64,000 nt of DNA, from the NCBI GenBank assembly GCA_019915135.1, contig JAHLMK010000006.1, positions 248,001 through 312,000 of the forward strand, given 5' to 3'. The notes under the pieces are model-generated. The model saw only the letters and a list, made by a program, of their open reading frames with translations, was not told the origin of the DNA and made no database searches. The position numbers and the translations under genes are program-made. The first letter of the stretch is position 1, and each line of letters opens with the position of its first letter. Positions 11,319 through 23,040 of this stretch are shown here, one piece after another. This stretch comes from Strobilurus pachycystidiatus. Its lineage: Eukaryota > Basidiomycota > Agaricomycetes > Agaricales > Physalacriaceae.

Positions 11319-12017
11319 CTGTCCTGCTCATGGCAGTGTTGCCATGGGAATTGAGTTCTGAATGAGCGCCTCCGCAGGATAGAACGTACAACACATTGGT
11401 CGACAAACGAGATCGGCAAGTTCCACAGAGTGCACAGCAAAAGCCAGGGGCAACATGATCCTGATCCCTGATGGCTCGGCCATAGAAGCCACAATTTGAT
11501 GAGACACGCGTCGCACAAAGCGTTCTTACCACTGCCGAACAATTATAACGCTTGAAAGCTCCACCACGGATGTTCGTTGATTGCAGGGCGGGAAGCCTGC
11601 ACAGAGATTCGAAGTAAGATTCAATCCAAAGGAGATGGTTATCATATCGTCACCGACAAGATATTCCCGAGCCGGCGCAGAAAAAAAGTCTGAACCTGAG
11701 GTCAATCCGGTGCATAACCGTCATCTCTTACCGAACGATGACAGTGACGCGCTGAACGCTGAAAGGGCATGAATTTCGCCACGGCAATTCTCGCACATGT
11801 CGGGTCCAGGCTATGGTGGTGATTGTCAGTCGCCGTTGTCGGTTAAATGGTGAGTCAGACCTACCTCCAAGTTTCAGCAGGAGCTCGGATTCCGATCTAC
11901 GGCTTTTCGAAATCTAAATTCGGAGGAGACGTAGATACTTACGGACTGAAGGTAAGGTTTTGTTCCATAATACGCCATGGAGATCCGAGATCCTGAGCCG
12001 ATTAGACCATGAGATGA
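11319..12017. other. No gene recognised
   Basis: A 63-codon plus-strand frame at 11,581-11,772 and shorter frames show no family motif. Nothing else is supported. Confidence 0.3.
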
Positions 12018-12880
12018 CTAGGGGTTGACAAGGGGTAAACGCACCTGAACGACAGTAATAAGTGGCCAATGGGTGAATGGAATCAGGTCAAAGGCACCAG
12101 AATAGTATAACATGACGGTAAAGTCCGCCGGAAGTCCGCTATCCGCTATTTCTTTTTCGGCGTGTTCCCGAACCCTGCTGGATATGTTAGCCTTTGTTAA
12201 ACCACACAAGTAGCCTGTTATAGACATGTACGAAGTCCTCGCGGAACTGTACACAAGGGAGTGTGTTAAGATCGCTTCTTCCTTCGTATACTAGGCACTC
12301 CTCCGTTCTTCACCGGATAATGCAGGTCAGAAGTGGGGCTCCTGAGCTTACTACTGCTGAGAATCACTAATGAAAACCGCGTGACATCTCCTGTAAATCA
12401 GGCATCCCTTGAGTGTCGGCGATCCTAATGAATTGCATGGTGTTATCAGAACGCTTACTGAGCAATCGTTCATGCACTATCGTACATTGTTCGAGAAGCG
12501 TACTCATTGGTCTAACCCTCCGCTCACCTAGCACCTCGAAGAAAAATGCGGAGCGAGCTATTCCATAGGGTTCCCGAGAAGTTCGGAGCTGACGACCAGG
12601 CCGTCATAGCTGGCAGCGACGGGTACAAATTCGAAGCTGCCGGGGAGAGAAATGTAGTTGTCCAGAGTCTGTACAGCCGTGACAAATTAATTGCGAGCAG
12701 GACAAGCATCCCGCGCGGGCTCGCTTGTCAAAAACATCAGTAAAAAACTGGTATGAGAATACGTTCGCTATGTTCTGCCGGTGCTCGAGGGCTTCTGAAA
12801 AGCAATTGTCAGCAAAGAACGGACCGTCGTTGTAAAGATTCATTCAACCATTCAGTGACACTGCCTCGCCCCAAAAGTGA
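12018..12880 (-). other. Possible multi-exon minus-strand gene of unknown family
   Basis: Several minus-strand stretches look protein-like and are flanked by plausible splice sites. FREDFVHVYNRLLVWFN (about 12,200-12,250) follows a TGTACAG acceptor. A second stretch runs through SGLPADFTVMLYYSGAFDLI to PFTHWPLITVVQ and ends at a CAG|GTGCGT donor near 12,045. TMQFIRIADTQGMPDLQEM lies near 12,400, and FADNCFSEALEHRQNIANVF near 12,800. No family is recognised and joining all pieces in one frame was not achieved. It may be a real gene or a decayed one. Confidence 0.25.
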
Positions 12881-14318
12881 CCGATGAACCACAATTTACC
12901 GAAGCGTCGGGTTGGCCTCGCTGGTAAAGTCATGGGCGCATCCTCGCCATTGTACGAACCGCCACTCTGTGCTTCCAGCGTTACGCTTCATTCGCGAGAA
13001 AAAGCCCTTTACGTTGTCCTATGGGTTGGCCTCCCCAACAGAAATAATTGCCCCACATGCTCGTGCATGAGGCAACACAGCTCCAGTCAAAGAGCCTACG
13101 GGTTGGTCCGCAGCGCTCTACACCAGGTTAATACGCGAAGCGCGTTGGTTCGGCGAAAGGAATACCGGTGGTCAACGCCCTGGATGGGCGCTGACGCTTT
13201 CAGAGTCACCACAGTCGACCGCGACGTCCGAGTAGTCGTCCGATGCGACATAGAGACCGGAAGGATATGAACCGAGGTCTCGAGAGCGAAAGTGAACCGC
13301 TCTATCAATTTCCACATGCTTCCTGTCACGAATCCCATTTCTAGAGCAACCTCGTTAGAACGTGCATCAGGTAGAATTTACGGGACGTGCATCTCGATGT
13401 CACAATACAACTTGAGCACGGGATACTCTGGGAAACCGATATGAGAGAAGCAGATGACCAGGATACATTGAGCAGAATACCGTGCCACAACAGAGAGACA
13501 TTGAGATGCCGTAGGGAAGAAAAAGGACATACCTGGGCATTTGAGTGAAACAGGAAGGAGGTACCCGTTCAAGAGCAAGCGAAAAAGAGGTAACAGTGCG
13601 CAGCAAGTTTATGAGGTTTTGGGATAGCATGTATACGAAATATAGCCCAGGTCGGCACTGGCAGAATGCCCATATAGCTGACAAAACACACGTCAACACA
13701 AGCTCTCTGCGAGGCATGGAAGGAGAATACTTGGGTGAGGCAGAAGCTGGACCATTGTTTCGTCTGCTCTTGCCGACCAGACCGTCAAATATAGGTGTTC
13801 CCCAGGGTTAATGGTGGCAATGGAGTCCAGAGCTATTTGTCGTGCTTAGAATGGCCACAGAAAGACATTTGACAGGGGACTCACAGTTCAATTCGAGGTT
13901 TTTCATTTGCTGGCAGAAAGTTGCGAATTGCAGGCGCTCTTTGCAGTGTCTAGACGCGTAAGATGTCCGACTTTTCTGCGCACAAGACCCTATCCTGGGT
14001 GACGGTGGGTAGAAGCGGGAAGACAGTTGAGGAATGATTGACGTCCCAGTTCTGACGGAAGAGTCAGTATGACAACGGATATCAGGACACATCGCGACGT
14101 GGCCGTTCGAGAGAAAGAGCCTGACAGTGAGAAGAGCCTCAGCGGCTTGCCGGGCCGTCACATGATCAAGATTGAAACTCAGCACCGGCAGACACGGCAC
14201 GAAAACGCCTTGCTCAAATCAACGAAGTCGTGTAAGTAATGAAGATTCGAGCATAAGTTGTGAGGATATAGCTACTATCACAGGTACAGCCGATGTAAGA
14301 AGGTGCCCCGAGAAGAGC
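12881..14318. other. Region with no recognisable gene
   Basis: Frames up to about 130 codons occur on both strands (for example plus 12,884-13,270 and minus 13,808-14,200). Their translations have no motif, and neither strand gives a splice-joined protein. A hydrophobic minus-strand patch around 13,400-13,700 is suggestive of membrane helices but was not resolved. Confidence 0.3.
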
Positions 14319-14840
14319 TCAAATTCCTGCTGATCGCTGAGCTGTGTGACTCCCTAGTCCCGATTCCCGAATCGTCGAGGATCCTCCCCGTTGGCGCTGG
14401 GAGGTTGACTGTCTTGATCGTGATATCGCCATCTCCGCCCGCCTGCAGGTGTATGTACAATTAGAGGAAATCTTTTCACAAAAGCGGAGAAGTTGTACTG
14501 ACAAACTCACTGAAAATCTATTTCACTCCATCCGAGATCAAACCCCCTTGCCACCCCGCCTCTCGAGTCCCAAGCCTGGGCGAAGAGTTTATCTAATAGC
14601 TATCATGCCGCTGAGTGGAGATGTGTTCTATTGAAAGTTTATAAATAAGTTCAAATTGCCAGCAGAGTCAAATCAATCGAAGATGCTAACCTCACCGTGC
14701 TCAGGCGCTGGATGAGCACGAGGTCCATTTTCGAGTACTAGTAACTCTTCTTCTGACTGTGAATTGGGGCCCGACACAGGCGATGCACTGGTAGCGAGTG
14801 CTATTGCGAGAACGACAAGTGTGGCGTCAACGGAACGCAT
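14319..14840 (-). CDS. Candidate small secreted protein
   Basis: From ATG 14,840 the frame gives a clear signal peptide, MRSVDATLVVLAIALATSAS followed by PVSG. A short acidic/proline segment follows, ending HPAPEH at a GTGAGG donor near 14,690. A plausible second exon (WDSRGGVARGFDLGWSEIDF) is bounded by GCCCAG and GTGAGT. A third (RAEMAISRSRQSTSQRQRGG onward) follows CTGCAG and ends at the stop at 14,319. The three join in frame to about 110 residues with no cysteine in the mature part. The signal peptide is convincing; the downstream exon choice is inference, and an alternative last-exon frame stops at 14,278. The start motif resembles those of the secreted candidates at 36.5 and 49.2 kb. 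Confidence 0.45.
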
Positions 14841-16493
14841 TATGCTTCGAGCTGATAAGGATAGGAGCACTGGACCAGCCAGTGCACGAGAAGATTGAGT
14901 ACCTGGGTAACTAAGCGTCTGGCCTACTGACGAATCCAAGCACTCCATACGCCTCCTTAAGAGACGGAGAAAACTTGATGGTCTTGAGACGGAGAAAGAA
15001 ACGGTGATTGGCCATCCTCCGCATTGGCACCGGGCCAGCTATGCCCCTCAAGACTAAAGCCCATAGTTAAAGGTAACCATCGCTGTGGTGGAGCACAATA
15101 ATGGCGGAAACACCCTTGTGGTTATGATGGTGGCGTATGAGTACTAGTATTTGTAGCTCAAAACTCACTTCGATGCGACGGACCTCTTAGAATAGTTGGG
15201 TAGCCGAAGGTCCTGGTGCACGACATAATTATAGTCTACGTGTGCCTCATTCAGCAACATCCGAGTCGTAAGGAAACTACGAATGCTACACCGGGATTCG
15301 GCATCATGATGGCCTACGTATACGGCATTGATCGTCTGGGAACCAAACGCGTCCGTCGGACTCCGTGTAAACATTCTCACTCCTCAACATCGAAATCTCA
15401 TGGTGTGATCTGCGCGTCTCGAAATACACTCCACTGGACCACTGGCACATACTTACAAGCCAATTGAAAGCCAATTCTTTACAAACATGTTTTGATGACC
15501 CTACTTAGTAATTACGTCGGGCCGCGTACGCGCAAAAGGCAACTTGCGCCATCCGCATCTCTTTACTCTACCGCCATCATCTCATACCGTACACGCGACA
15601 TGGCCCACAGCGTTCAAGAATAAGGCCTCCTGAGCCCCAGAAGAACTGCAGTATCATGCACAAGCATGCTCCTGGTGAAGGCTCTTTTCTTTGTGCGTCC
15701 ACCACTTCCTTCCTTTTTATCTCTAATTGCCTGCAGCGCTGTACCGAGCGTCCAAGTTGGTCACTGGAATAGTCTCTTGAAATCCATGGACGCGAACCTG
15801 TACAGAACGTCTTTCATGAGACTACTTGGCGTATAACAAGATTCAGTCGCAGCCTGCCTTGGCCTTGACGAGGACTTTCGAAGAACGAACGCGCGGGCGC
15901 GCGATTGACGACAGTAGAGGATTTGCCGTCTGATGGGAGTCTTTTCGGATGGGGCCGATGAGTCAGGACAGGGTTATCCTTCATGCTCATGGTATGCCGC
16001 CAAAGTCAGTACAGAGTCTATTCGTTGTTGACTGGCACACTCAGGTGGCGGCCTCCTTGACCCTCTATCTGAATTTGCCATCTTGCTCTGGGATTGGGTC
16101 TGTACTCTGCTAGTAGCGAAGAGACATCCCAGTAGCATCTCTGACGCCAAGGGATTTATATTGACAACGCCGACAGTACCGGTAAGCTTGAACTTCGCAG
16201 ACCATGTGTCTCTGACCCACCATTTCAGTCATTCTTTTGAAGCTCGGCCAGATGGCAGTTGCCAGCTTCACGGACTGAATGCTACCCGTGATGCATAGAC
16301 GGAATCCGCCAACGCGACGGTCACGACGAATGAATCGGCATTGGACATCGCTTTCCTGTCAGGCTTCTATGTCCACACTAACATCGAATTTCTGCTCGTG
16401 GCCCGGCGAGAAGAGCATCCGAATATTGTACCCGCCGCCTTGTGAATCTACCTCTACCCCTCACATTGCGTATCGTTCTAACCAGTAGAATGT
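14841..16493. other. Region with no recognisable gene
   Basis: Short frames only (for example plus 15,216-15,467 and 16,083-16,298), without motifs. The left end must contain the promoter of the secreted-protein candidate. Nothing further can be supported. Confidence 0.35.
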
Positions 16494-17701
16494 CTATCCT
16501 ACTTTCAATTCTCCTTTGGCCCAATCGCCTACCGGAAACGTCAACGGAGCCTGAGAAATCACATTTCAATGCGAATATCCATATGGGACCAACGAAACAC
16601 ATACCACGTACTGTATACTTCGTATCTTCTCCCAATCGACATTGGTCACATATGGATGACCCAGGATATCTTTGTATCCATATCGCCTCCCCACACTCGG
16701 CATAATAAGCCTCCAAATAAGATCCCTGCATCTCGAGCTACATCCCTTCAACTGACCAATCACGACGGTCGTGCGACACTGTTCCGCCGCCTGCCTAACT
16801 TGCTCCTGAGGCTGATTTGGTTCGAACGCCTGTGAAAACAAAGGCTTGAGAAGAACCTCGGGGGAAAGGTCCCACACGCACGTATGAGAAGGCGACGAGC
16901 TCGAAGAGCAAACACCCCACTGACCACCAATCCATCTTTGGGGTGTTGGGTATCAAGGTGCTTCTCAGACGCTCGGGCGCCATGTATATCCACGTCCCGC
17001 CCTTTATGTCTATTGTACCTAGGCGCCCAGAGGAGCCAAAGTCCGTAATCACGGGGTAACCACTGGCGCCCACGAGGATGTTGCTGGACTTTATATCACT
17101 GGAATACGGTGAGCGCCTAGATTTATAAAGTTGCGACGAGTGGTACTCACTGATGCGCAATTCCATGATTATGCAAGAAGTCCACGCCCGAAACGACACA
17201 GCAGAAGTAGAACCGTGCGATATTGGGATTGTGGCGCATCTGTTTTCGGTACACGGCTTTGTGGTATACGGCGCGAAGGGTAAGAGAGGGGATGTATTCA
17301 ATCAAGCTCTCGTAGTGGTCACGGTTGTCCCAAGACATAAATAGCCCTGCGATGAATGGATTCCAAGGGAGAGTGCTGAGAACGTCTCCGGTTATAGATC
17401 TTGCCTGGATGGAGTCTTTGTATGTTTGATAGATGACTACTACAAGCACTCACCATTTGTCGGCCTGGTGTGTTCTTAGACGTTTTCAGTGCAAGGTAGT
17501 GGCTTTGCCCCTCATTAGGTTCAGTACGAATCAGCGTCACAGTGCCTTCCTCGCCCTTTCCTGTCGCGGGTGTGAGTAAGAAGTACTAGTGTCATGACAA
17601 GAAACAAGCACACCAAGTTCCCTGATATATTTCAGACGAGTAGGAGTATCCGTATTCAGAGGCCCTCGATGTCTATGTGAATCATTGCGGATGGGGGCCA
17701 T
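16494..17701 (-). CDS. Serine/threonine protein kinase, non-RD (HHD) type
   Basis: Minus-strand exons give a full kinase fold of roughly 330 residues from ATG 17,701 (MAPIRNDSHRHRG). The glycine loop IRELGKGEEGTV is created by the first splice, the VAIK-type lysine lies in YLALKTSK, and VLSTLPWNPFIAGLFMSW and HYESLIEYIPSLTLRAVYH follow. The catalytic loop, formed by the splice CA|GTGAGT...CCAG|TGAT, reads HGIAHHDIKSSNIL. Then come ITDFGSSGRLG, GGTWIYMAPERL and MDWWSVGCLLFELV, with C-lobe text CRDLIWRLIMP and HPYVTNVDWEKIRS. After a final intron the frame closes at TAG 16,494-16,496. The HRD arginine is histidine, while the catalytic aspartate, lysine and DFG are kept, so activity is plausible. 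The architecture is AGC-like; the exon junction after LLFELVAF is uncertain. Confidence 0.75.
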
Positions 17702-17944
17702 CAAGAAAAATTTTTGTGGCCATCTCGTTATCGAGGTTTATAAGGCGCCAGATGACAACAAAAAAGCATTGTTGTTTTGCCGGATATGGTCGCATTGATG
17801 AAAGACCAATCTGACCGCGCCACAAAATGAACTTCAGTCGAAATATAGACATCGTGTCCGCAAAGTACAAACCGATAGCAAAAAGCACCACAAAAAACTC
17901 CGCCTATTAATCGATACATTGCTTTCTTACCCTCTTCTCAATAT

Positions 17945-20686
17945 TCATATCCTCTCAAAAACATACAAATACGCCAACCTCTTCAAGTCCCTCACGCTCT
18001 CCTCATCCGCCTTCACAACCTTCTCATCATTGAACAGCACCCACCCCTCCTCCGTTTTAATATGCGCCACATAATGCCCCGAGTGCACCGACGGTCCTTT
18101 GTGCGAGATGAACGCCTTCAAGCGGTAGCGCGCCGGGACGTGCTTGTTGCCCCCGTACGACGCCGGTACTGCAGCGGTAGTACCACTTTCACCGACAGCC
18201 GCCACGGTCTCCTCCCCGGTATCATCAGGATGGTTAAACAACCACTCTACGGCGCGCTCCGCATTCCCGCCCGTCTCTTTCAACGCCTTCCGCCCCTGCG
18301 CAGGCGTGAAGCCCATATCGACCAACATGCTGATCTGCTCCGCGGATGGCTCTGACGCTGCAGAAGACGCAGAGACTTGTATAGGCGAGTCGATATCTAA
18401 CACACATATATGTTAATGTTGGTGTACTTCCCGAGTGGGGAACGCGACGAACCGGGATCTTCCATATGCTCGAACAACCAGTTCATGGCCGCTTCCGCGT
18501 CGCTGTTGCCGGTGGCCAGGAGCGCCTTTTGGCAGCGGACAGTCGGGAAGCCCATCCCTTCGAGCTGCGCCATGGCTGCTTCGTTAAACTCAGGCGCGGA
18601 AGGTGCTACGTACGAAGACGATCAGAACACTAAATGCAAGCGAGACAAGTGAAACGAACATACCTGAAGACTCTTCCGGCAGAGCAGTCTCATTGGGCTG
18701 CAGTCCATGGCCGATATGATTGTCAGTGAACGTGAGCTCGTCTCCTTCAGGTAGGATCACGGGGATTTCTGGAGCCAATAGTCAGAAATGTCACGGCGAT
18801 GAAGGAGACGGGATGGAAGTACCTAGTTTAGTGGGAACCCAGTTCACGAGCTGGAATTTTTTGGCGTGCACGACAAGGACCTGGGGTAGTGACGCGAACT
18901 TGCTTTGCCTGTCAGAGAACACGAAGGTAAGATGCATACGAAAAAGGGCAGTCGGCGAATCTCATACCTCAGAGCATGAACAGACTTCGAACATGACGGA
19001 CATGCGTACTCGATCGCGTCAACGCCTAGCAGCGACTCGAGGCACTGCCAAAGCTGCACCTCCTTGAACAAAGTCTTCCCATCCGCGTCCTTCCCGCTCT
19101 CATCCGCAGGCACCGCAACGCTCACAACATCCATACCATCCACGCGATACCTCACCTTCTTACACTCCCCACACTGCAGCTTCTGCTCCATCCCATACGA
19201 GAATATCGCCGTCGCATCCGGCTCCGCGCGCTCCTTGTACTTGTGCGCGTCCCGCCTCAGCACGGTGATCAGATGCGTGAAGAACTCCTCCGAGTCCTGC
19301 TGGCGCATGGTCGAGAACTCCTCATGTCCCTTCCCAATGAGCGCCTTGAACCCGCTGGGTTTGATCCCCGCCTGGAAGACGGGCGTGTCGTCGTTCTCTG
19401 GTTTCCGGACATAGTTGGCGGGGTGTGAGTAGCGCCCGCTGAGGAGCCCGTCTGCGACTTTGTGCATCTGGCACTCGACGCAGTCGGCGGGGAGGCGTTC
19501 GGGGCAGGCCATGGAATGGTGCTGAGCCAAGGTGTTGTAGCGTTCCTGGAAAGCGGGGAGGGAGAATATGGTTTGGAGAACAGAGGCCATGTAGCAGCTG
19601 TTTCCGAGGTTGGACAATCCGGTAAGTCCTGGGCCAAAGACGGGCTGGAGAGCTTTCCCGTCATCGCCAGTGAGCGAGAAGTCGTAGTTGAGATTCTGCT
19701 CTATCTGCAGCTCGGTCATGCTCTTCTCCGTTTTGGTCAGCGTCTGCACGTTTATGCCGAACGCCGCGAGATGGGCAGCCATGTCCGGATCGAGCTTCGC
19801 GTCATTGCACTTGTAGCAGTAGATGTCCGCGTTCCCCTCCGGCGTGATGGTGCCGAGCTTGACGCTGACTGGATGGCCGGTGGATTCGAAGTGTGCTAAG
19901 CCGTGCCCGTTGCCTCCGACGCCACCAAACTGCTGCCGACCGCATCCAAGGGAGCCACACGTGAGGCAGAGCCACAGATTTTCGTTGAGAGTACAGGAAG
20001 AGCAGGCGGTTCCGAGGGGTCCAGAGGTGAACTGTTCGAGGGTGAGGGTATGCTCGCACGCGAGGATCTCTTCCTCCCAGGCTTTCACTTCGGATTGGCG
20101 TGCAGAGGACAAGGATTCCATCACTCCGCGAACGAGATTGGCGGTCTGTTTTGCGTCAGCGCACATCGCAAAAATGAGACGAAGGGACGCACGTTGGCCT
20201 CGGGCAGCTCCCGCCCTTTGGTGGCATCGCACTCCCAGCATTTGACGACCGTGGTGTGCTCGTACTTGTCCTCTTCGCGCTCCTCCAAGATCGCCAGCTT
20301 CGCCATCTTCGCAGGCGGCTCCTCGTCCTCGGCCTGCAAGCAACAATGAGCTCAGGTCCGGTCCGGCGGGCGGACGCGATTACGCACACGCTGTGCAGAC
20401 GGCTTGGGCTTACGCTTGACGTTGAGCGTGAAGGCGTGGCCGGTCTTGGCGACGTGCAGCTGCGCGTGCTGCCTGTCGCCGATGCAGGCGCCGTTGAAGC
20501 ACGTCAGGCAGACCTCGATCCCGAGCGGGCTGTCCTGAGCAGGCGCGTATGAGTGGATGCTCGACGTCGGGGCGGCGGTGATCTGACCTGATTGTCAAAG
20601 CATTGCGTGCATTCCTCTCTGTGCACCGACTGCGAGAGCCGCGGCGGCTGCAGCGCGCTTAGTTGGGCGGCATGAGGGCATGTCAT
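17945..20686 (-). CDS. UBP14: Ubiquitin carboxyl-terminal hydrolase, UBP14/USP5 (isopeptidase T) family
   Basis: Start ATG 20,686 (MTCPHAAQLSALQPPRLSQS). In order the protein has an N-terminal variant zinc-finger region; a canonical ZnF-UBP domain (CSSCTLNENLWLCLTCGSLG, GGNGHGLAHFESTGHPVSVK, DIYCYKCND) that binds the free C-terminus of ubiquitin; and the USP catalytic domain with Cys box GLSNLGNSCYMASVLQTIF. Two UBA domains are inserted (AQLEGMGFPTVRCQKALLAT and ISMLVDMGFTPAQGRKALKE), and the His box is GPSVHSGHYVAHI. It ends YLYVFERI at TAA 17,945. Family members disassemble unanchored ubiquitin chains and recycle ubiquitin. At least six introns are evident, for example one splitting HALR|QSKFASLPQ. 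Length is about 780-800 aa, normal for the family. All catalytic boxes are present. It is divergent from SSZ1, with about 300 bp between start codons. Confidence 0.93.
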
Positions 20687-20988
20687 GGTAGTAAATGAAC
20701 AAGAGATGTACTCGAAGAGCTAGGACAGTAGTGATACCCGGGTCTGCGGCGATTGCCGACCCAATGTTCAGACAGATGTTGATTCTGTCGCTGCTTTCTA
20801 TGAGTATTGTTCAACAAACAGACGGTCTCTGTACATTACACCAAATGCAAGCCACAGGTACTCCAAGAAATGCGTATCTCAGCACTCGAGTCGGCAGTGT
20901 CGGAGGCGCGATCATACCTAACCCTAACCATTCCTGGACCCACGTGTCTGATTTTTTTTCTTTCTCCACCATCACGACGACGAGCGAA
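20687..20988. promoter_or_regulatory. Divergent promoter between UBP14 and SSZ1
   Basis: Some 302 bp separate the two outward-facing start codons and must contain both promoters. It holds a T-rich run (about 20,951-20,963) just ahead of SSZ1. No heat-shock element was recognised with confidence. Confidence 0.55.
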
Positions 20989-23040
20989 ATGGCCAGCTCG
21001 ACACCGAACGGCACCGCCGACGTTGGATCGAATATCCCGCCGGTCGTCGGCATAAACTTTGGCAACTCGTATGCCTCCATCGCTGTGTTCACCAAGGTCG
21101 GGGTCGGCAGTTGCTTGCCAGTGCACATCGGGGGATTGACGTGCAATCACAGGAGGGCCTTGCTGAATCAATAGCGAACGAGGATGGAGAGCGCCAGATT
21201 GCGTGCTCCATCGCCTTCCAGGGCGAGGAGATGGTGCGTCCATCATCTTTCCAATTATCATCGCGCTCATCGTGCAATCCATACAGTACATCGGCAACCA
21301 GGCGAAGCAGCAGCTCGTGAAGAACGCAAAAAACACGATCACTGGCTTCCGCAATCTCATCGGCAAAAAGTACGGCGACGAGCAGTTATCAACAGCACTT
21401 GATGTTGACGCGACTTGCACAGATTCTCCGAAATATCACAGTCATCCTCTGCCTCAGCGCCTGTGATACAGCACCCCGACCTGCCGGATGTGCCCGCGTA
21501 CAAGGTCGAAGTACTGGCGGCGTCGCCAGCGCCATTACCCAAGACGGCGTCCAACACCCCCGCCGCATCCGCTGCCGCCACGCCCCGCTCGGAGCCCATA
21601 CCCACAGAGCGCATCCTGTCCGTCTCCGAGGTCACCACCATCTTCCTCAAATCCCTCATCCAGTCCGCGGAAGACTTCCTCGGCAAAAAAATACAGGGCG
21701 CTGTTATCACCGTCCCGCCGACGTTCTCCGATGCGCAGATCGATGCCCTCGAGAAGGCGGCGACGGATGCTGGCGTCAAGGTGTACCAGTTCCTCGAAGA
21801 GGCCGGCGCCGTCGTCGCCACGACCTCTGGAGAGCAGTGGAATGCCACCCTCGAAGCCGACCGCACGCAGCTCATCGTCGACCTCGGCTCGTCATCGTTA
21901 TCGCTCGCCGTCGTGTCCATGCGCGAGGGCATGGGCCACGTCCTCGGGTCATCATCCACCACCGAGGTCGGCGCAGACCAGATCGACGACAAGCTCATCT
22001 CCTTCTTCGCCACCGACTTTACCAAAAAGACCAAGATTCCCCTAAAAGTCGCGCCGTCGACCGAGACCGCGGACAAGCGCGCTGAGGCCAAGCTGCGTCT
22101 GGCCATCGAGCACACCAAGCGCACGCTCAGCGCCTCTCCCGGCGCTGCCACCTGCTCTATCGAGTCGCTTAAGGACGGATACGACTATACCGGCTCGATT
22201 AACCGCATGCGCTTCGACATGATCGCCAAGCCCGTCTACACCGCCGTCACCCAGGCCGTGTCCGCCCTCCTCTCCTCTCTCAACATGGACGCATACGAGA
22301 TCAACGAGATCGTGTACGTCGGCGGGACGTCGTGTCTCCCGGGGCTCGACGACGACCTCATCAACACCGGTGGCTTCGACGAGGCTGTGACGACGCCGTT
22401 CTCCATGGGCACGGTCGTGGGCGGCGGCATCGGCGACCCCACCACGCTCCTTGCGCGCGGATGTGCGATCCAGGCGGCGATGATCGCGCAGCTCCCGCAC
22501 GATGAGGACTTTGCCGAGATCCGCAAAGCGTTCTCGCGGGATGTGGATATCGACGCGCCGGTCCTCGCGCGTTCCCTAGGACTGTACTTCCCGCAGGAGG
22601 GCGGCGAGGGCACGATTGTGCCCGTGCTACTCAAGGAGACTCTCCTCCCTGCACGCCGGCTCGTCAACACGCTCGACGTGGAGCTCTCAGAGAGCTCGAA
22701 GCTCTTTGGGTTCGAGCTTTGGGAAATCGAGGAGGTCATCCGCATCGAGAAGGTCAAGCCGCCTAAGGTGGTGTACTCTGACGATGAGGGCGATGAAGCC
22801 GACGAGGAGGAGGAGGAGGTAGAGGAGAAGCACCGGGAGACGAAGCGCGTTACACTGCTGGGCGCGAAGACTGGGGAGGCGAAGCTGGGGATAAAGACGA
22901 AGGGGACGGGGCCGGATAAGGGCAAGTGGTTCACTACGGTGGAGGCGCTGGTGCAGATCTCGATCCAGGGGGATGTGGAGGTGTATGTGAAGGAGATTGG
23001 GCAGGAGGGGAGTGTGCTTACGCTAGATGTGCGCTCATGA
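20989..23040 (+). CDS. SSZ1: Ssz1-type Hsp70, ribosome-associated complex subunit
   Basis: Four exons (20,989-21,096, 21,153-21,233, 21,287-21,369, 21,423-23,040) encode 629 aa. The Hsp70 nucleotide-binding domain shows GINFGNSYASIAVFTK (phosphate 1), then EGLAESIANEDGERQIACSI, YIGNQAKQQLVKNAKNTITG, GAVITVPPTFSDAQIDALEK, LIVDLGSSSLSLAVVSMREG (phosphate 2, with DLGSSS replacing the usual DLGGGT) and EIVYVGGTSCLPGL (adenosine loop). The C-terminal part is short and degenerate, with an acidic segment at about residue 520. These are traits of Ssz1, which with the J-protein zuotin forms the RAC that stimulates the ribosome-bound Ssb chaperone. Ssz1 itself needs no ATP hydrolysis, which fits the altered phosphate-2 loop. 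Codon use is strongly C/G-ending, as in highly expressed genes. Confidence 0.92.

Noticed and set aside
9238..16493. Search for transposable elements (reverse transcriptase, integrase, DDE or helicase motifs)
   Set aside because: No YxDD, HHCC, DDE or Helitron-type motif was seen in any frame; the poorly readable stretch may still contain highly decayed elements.
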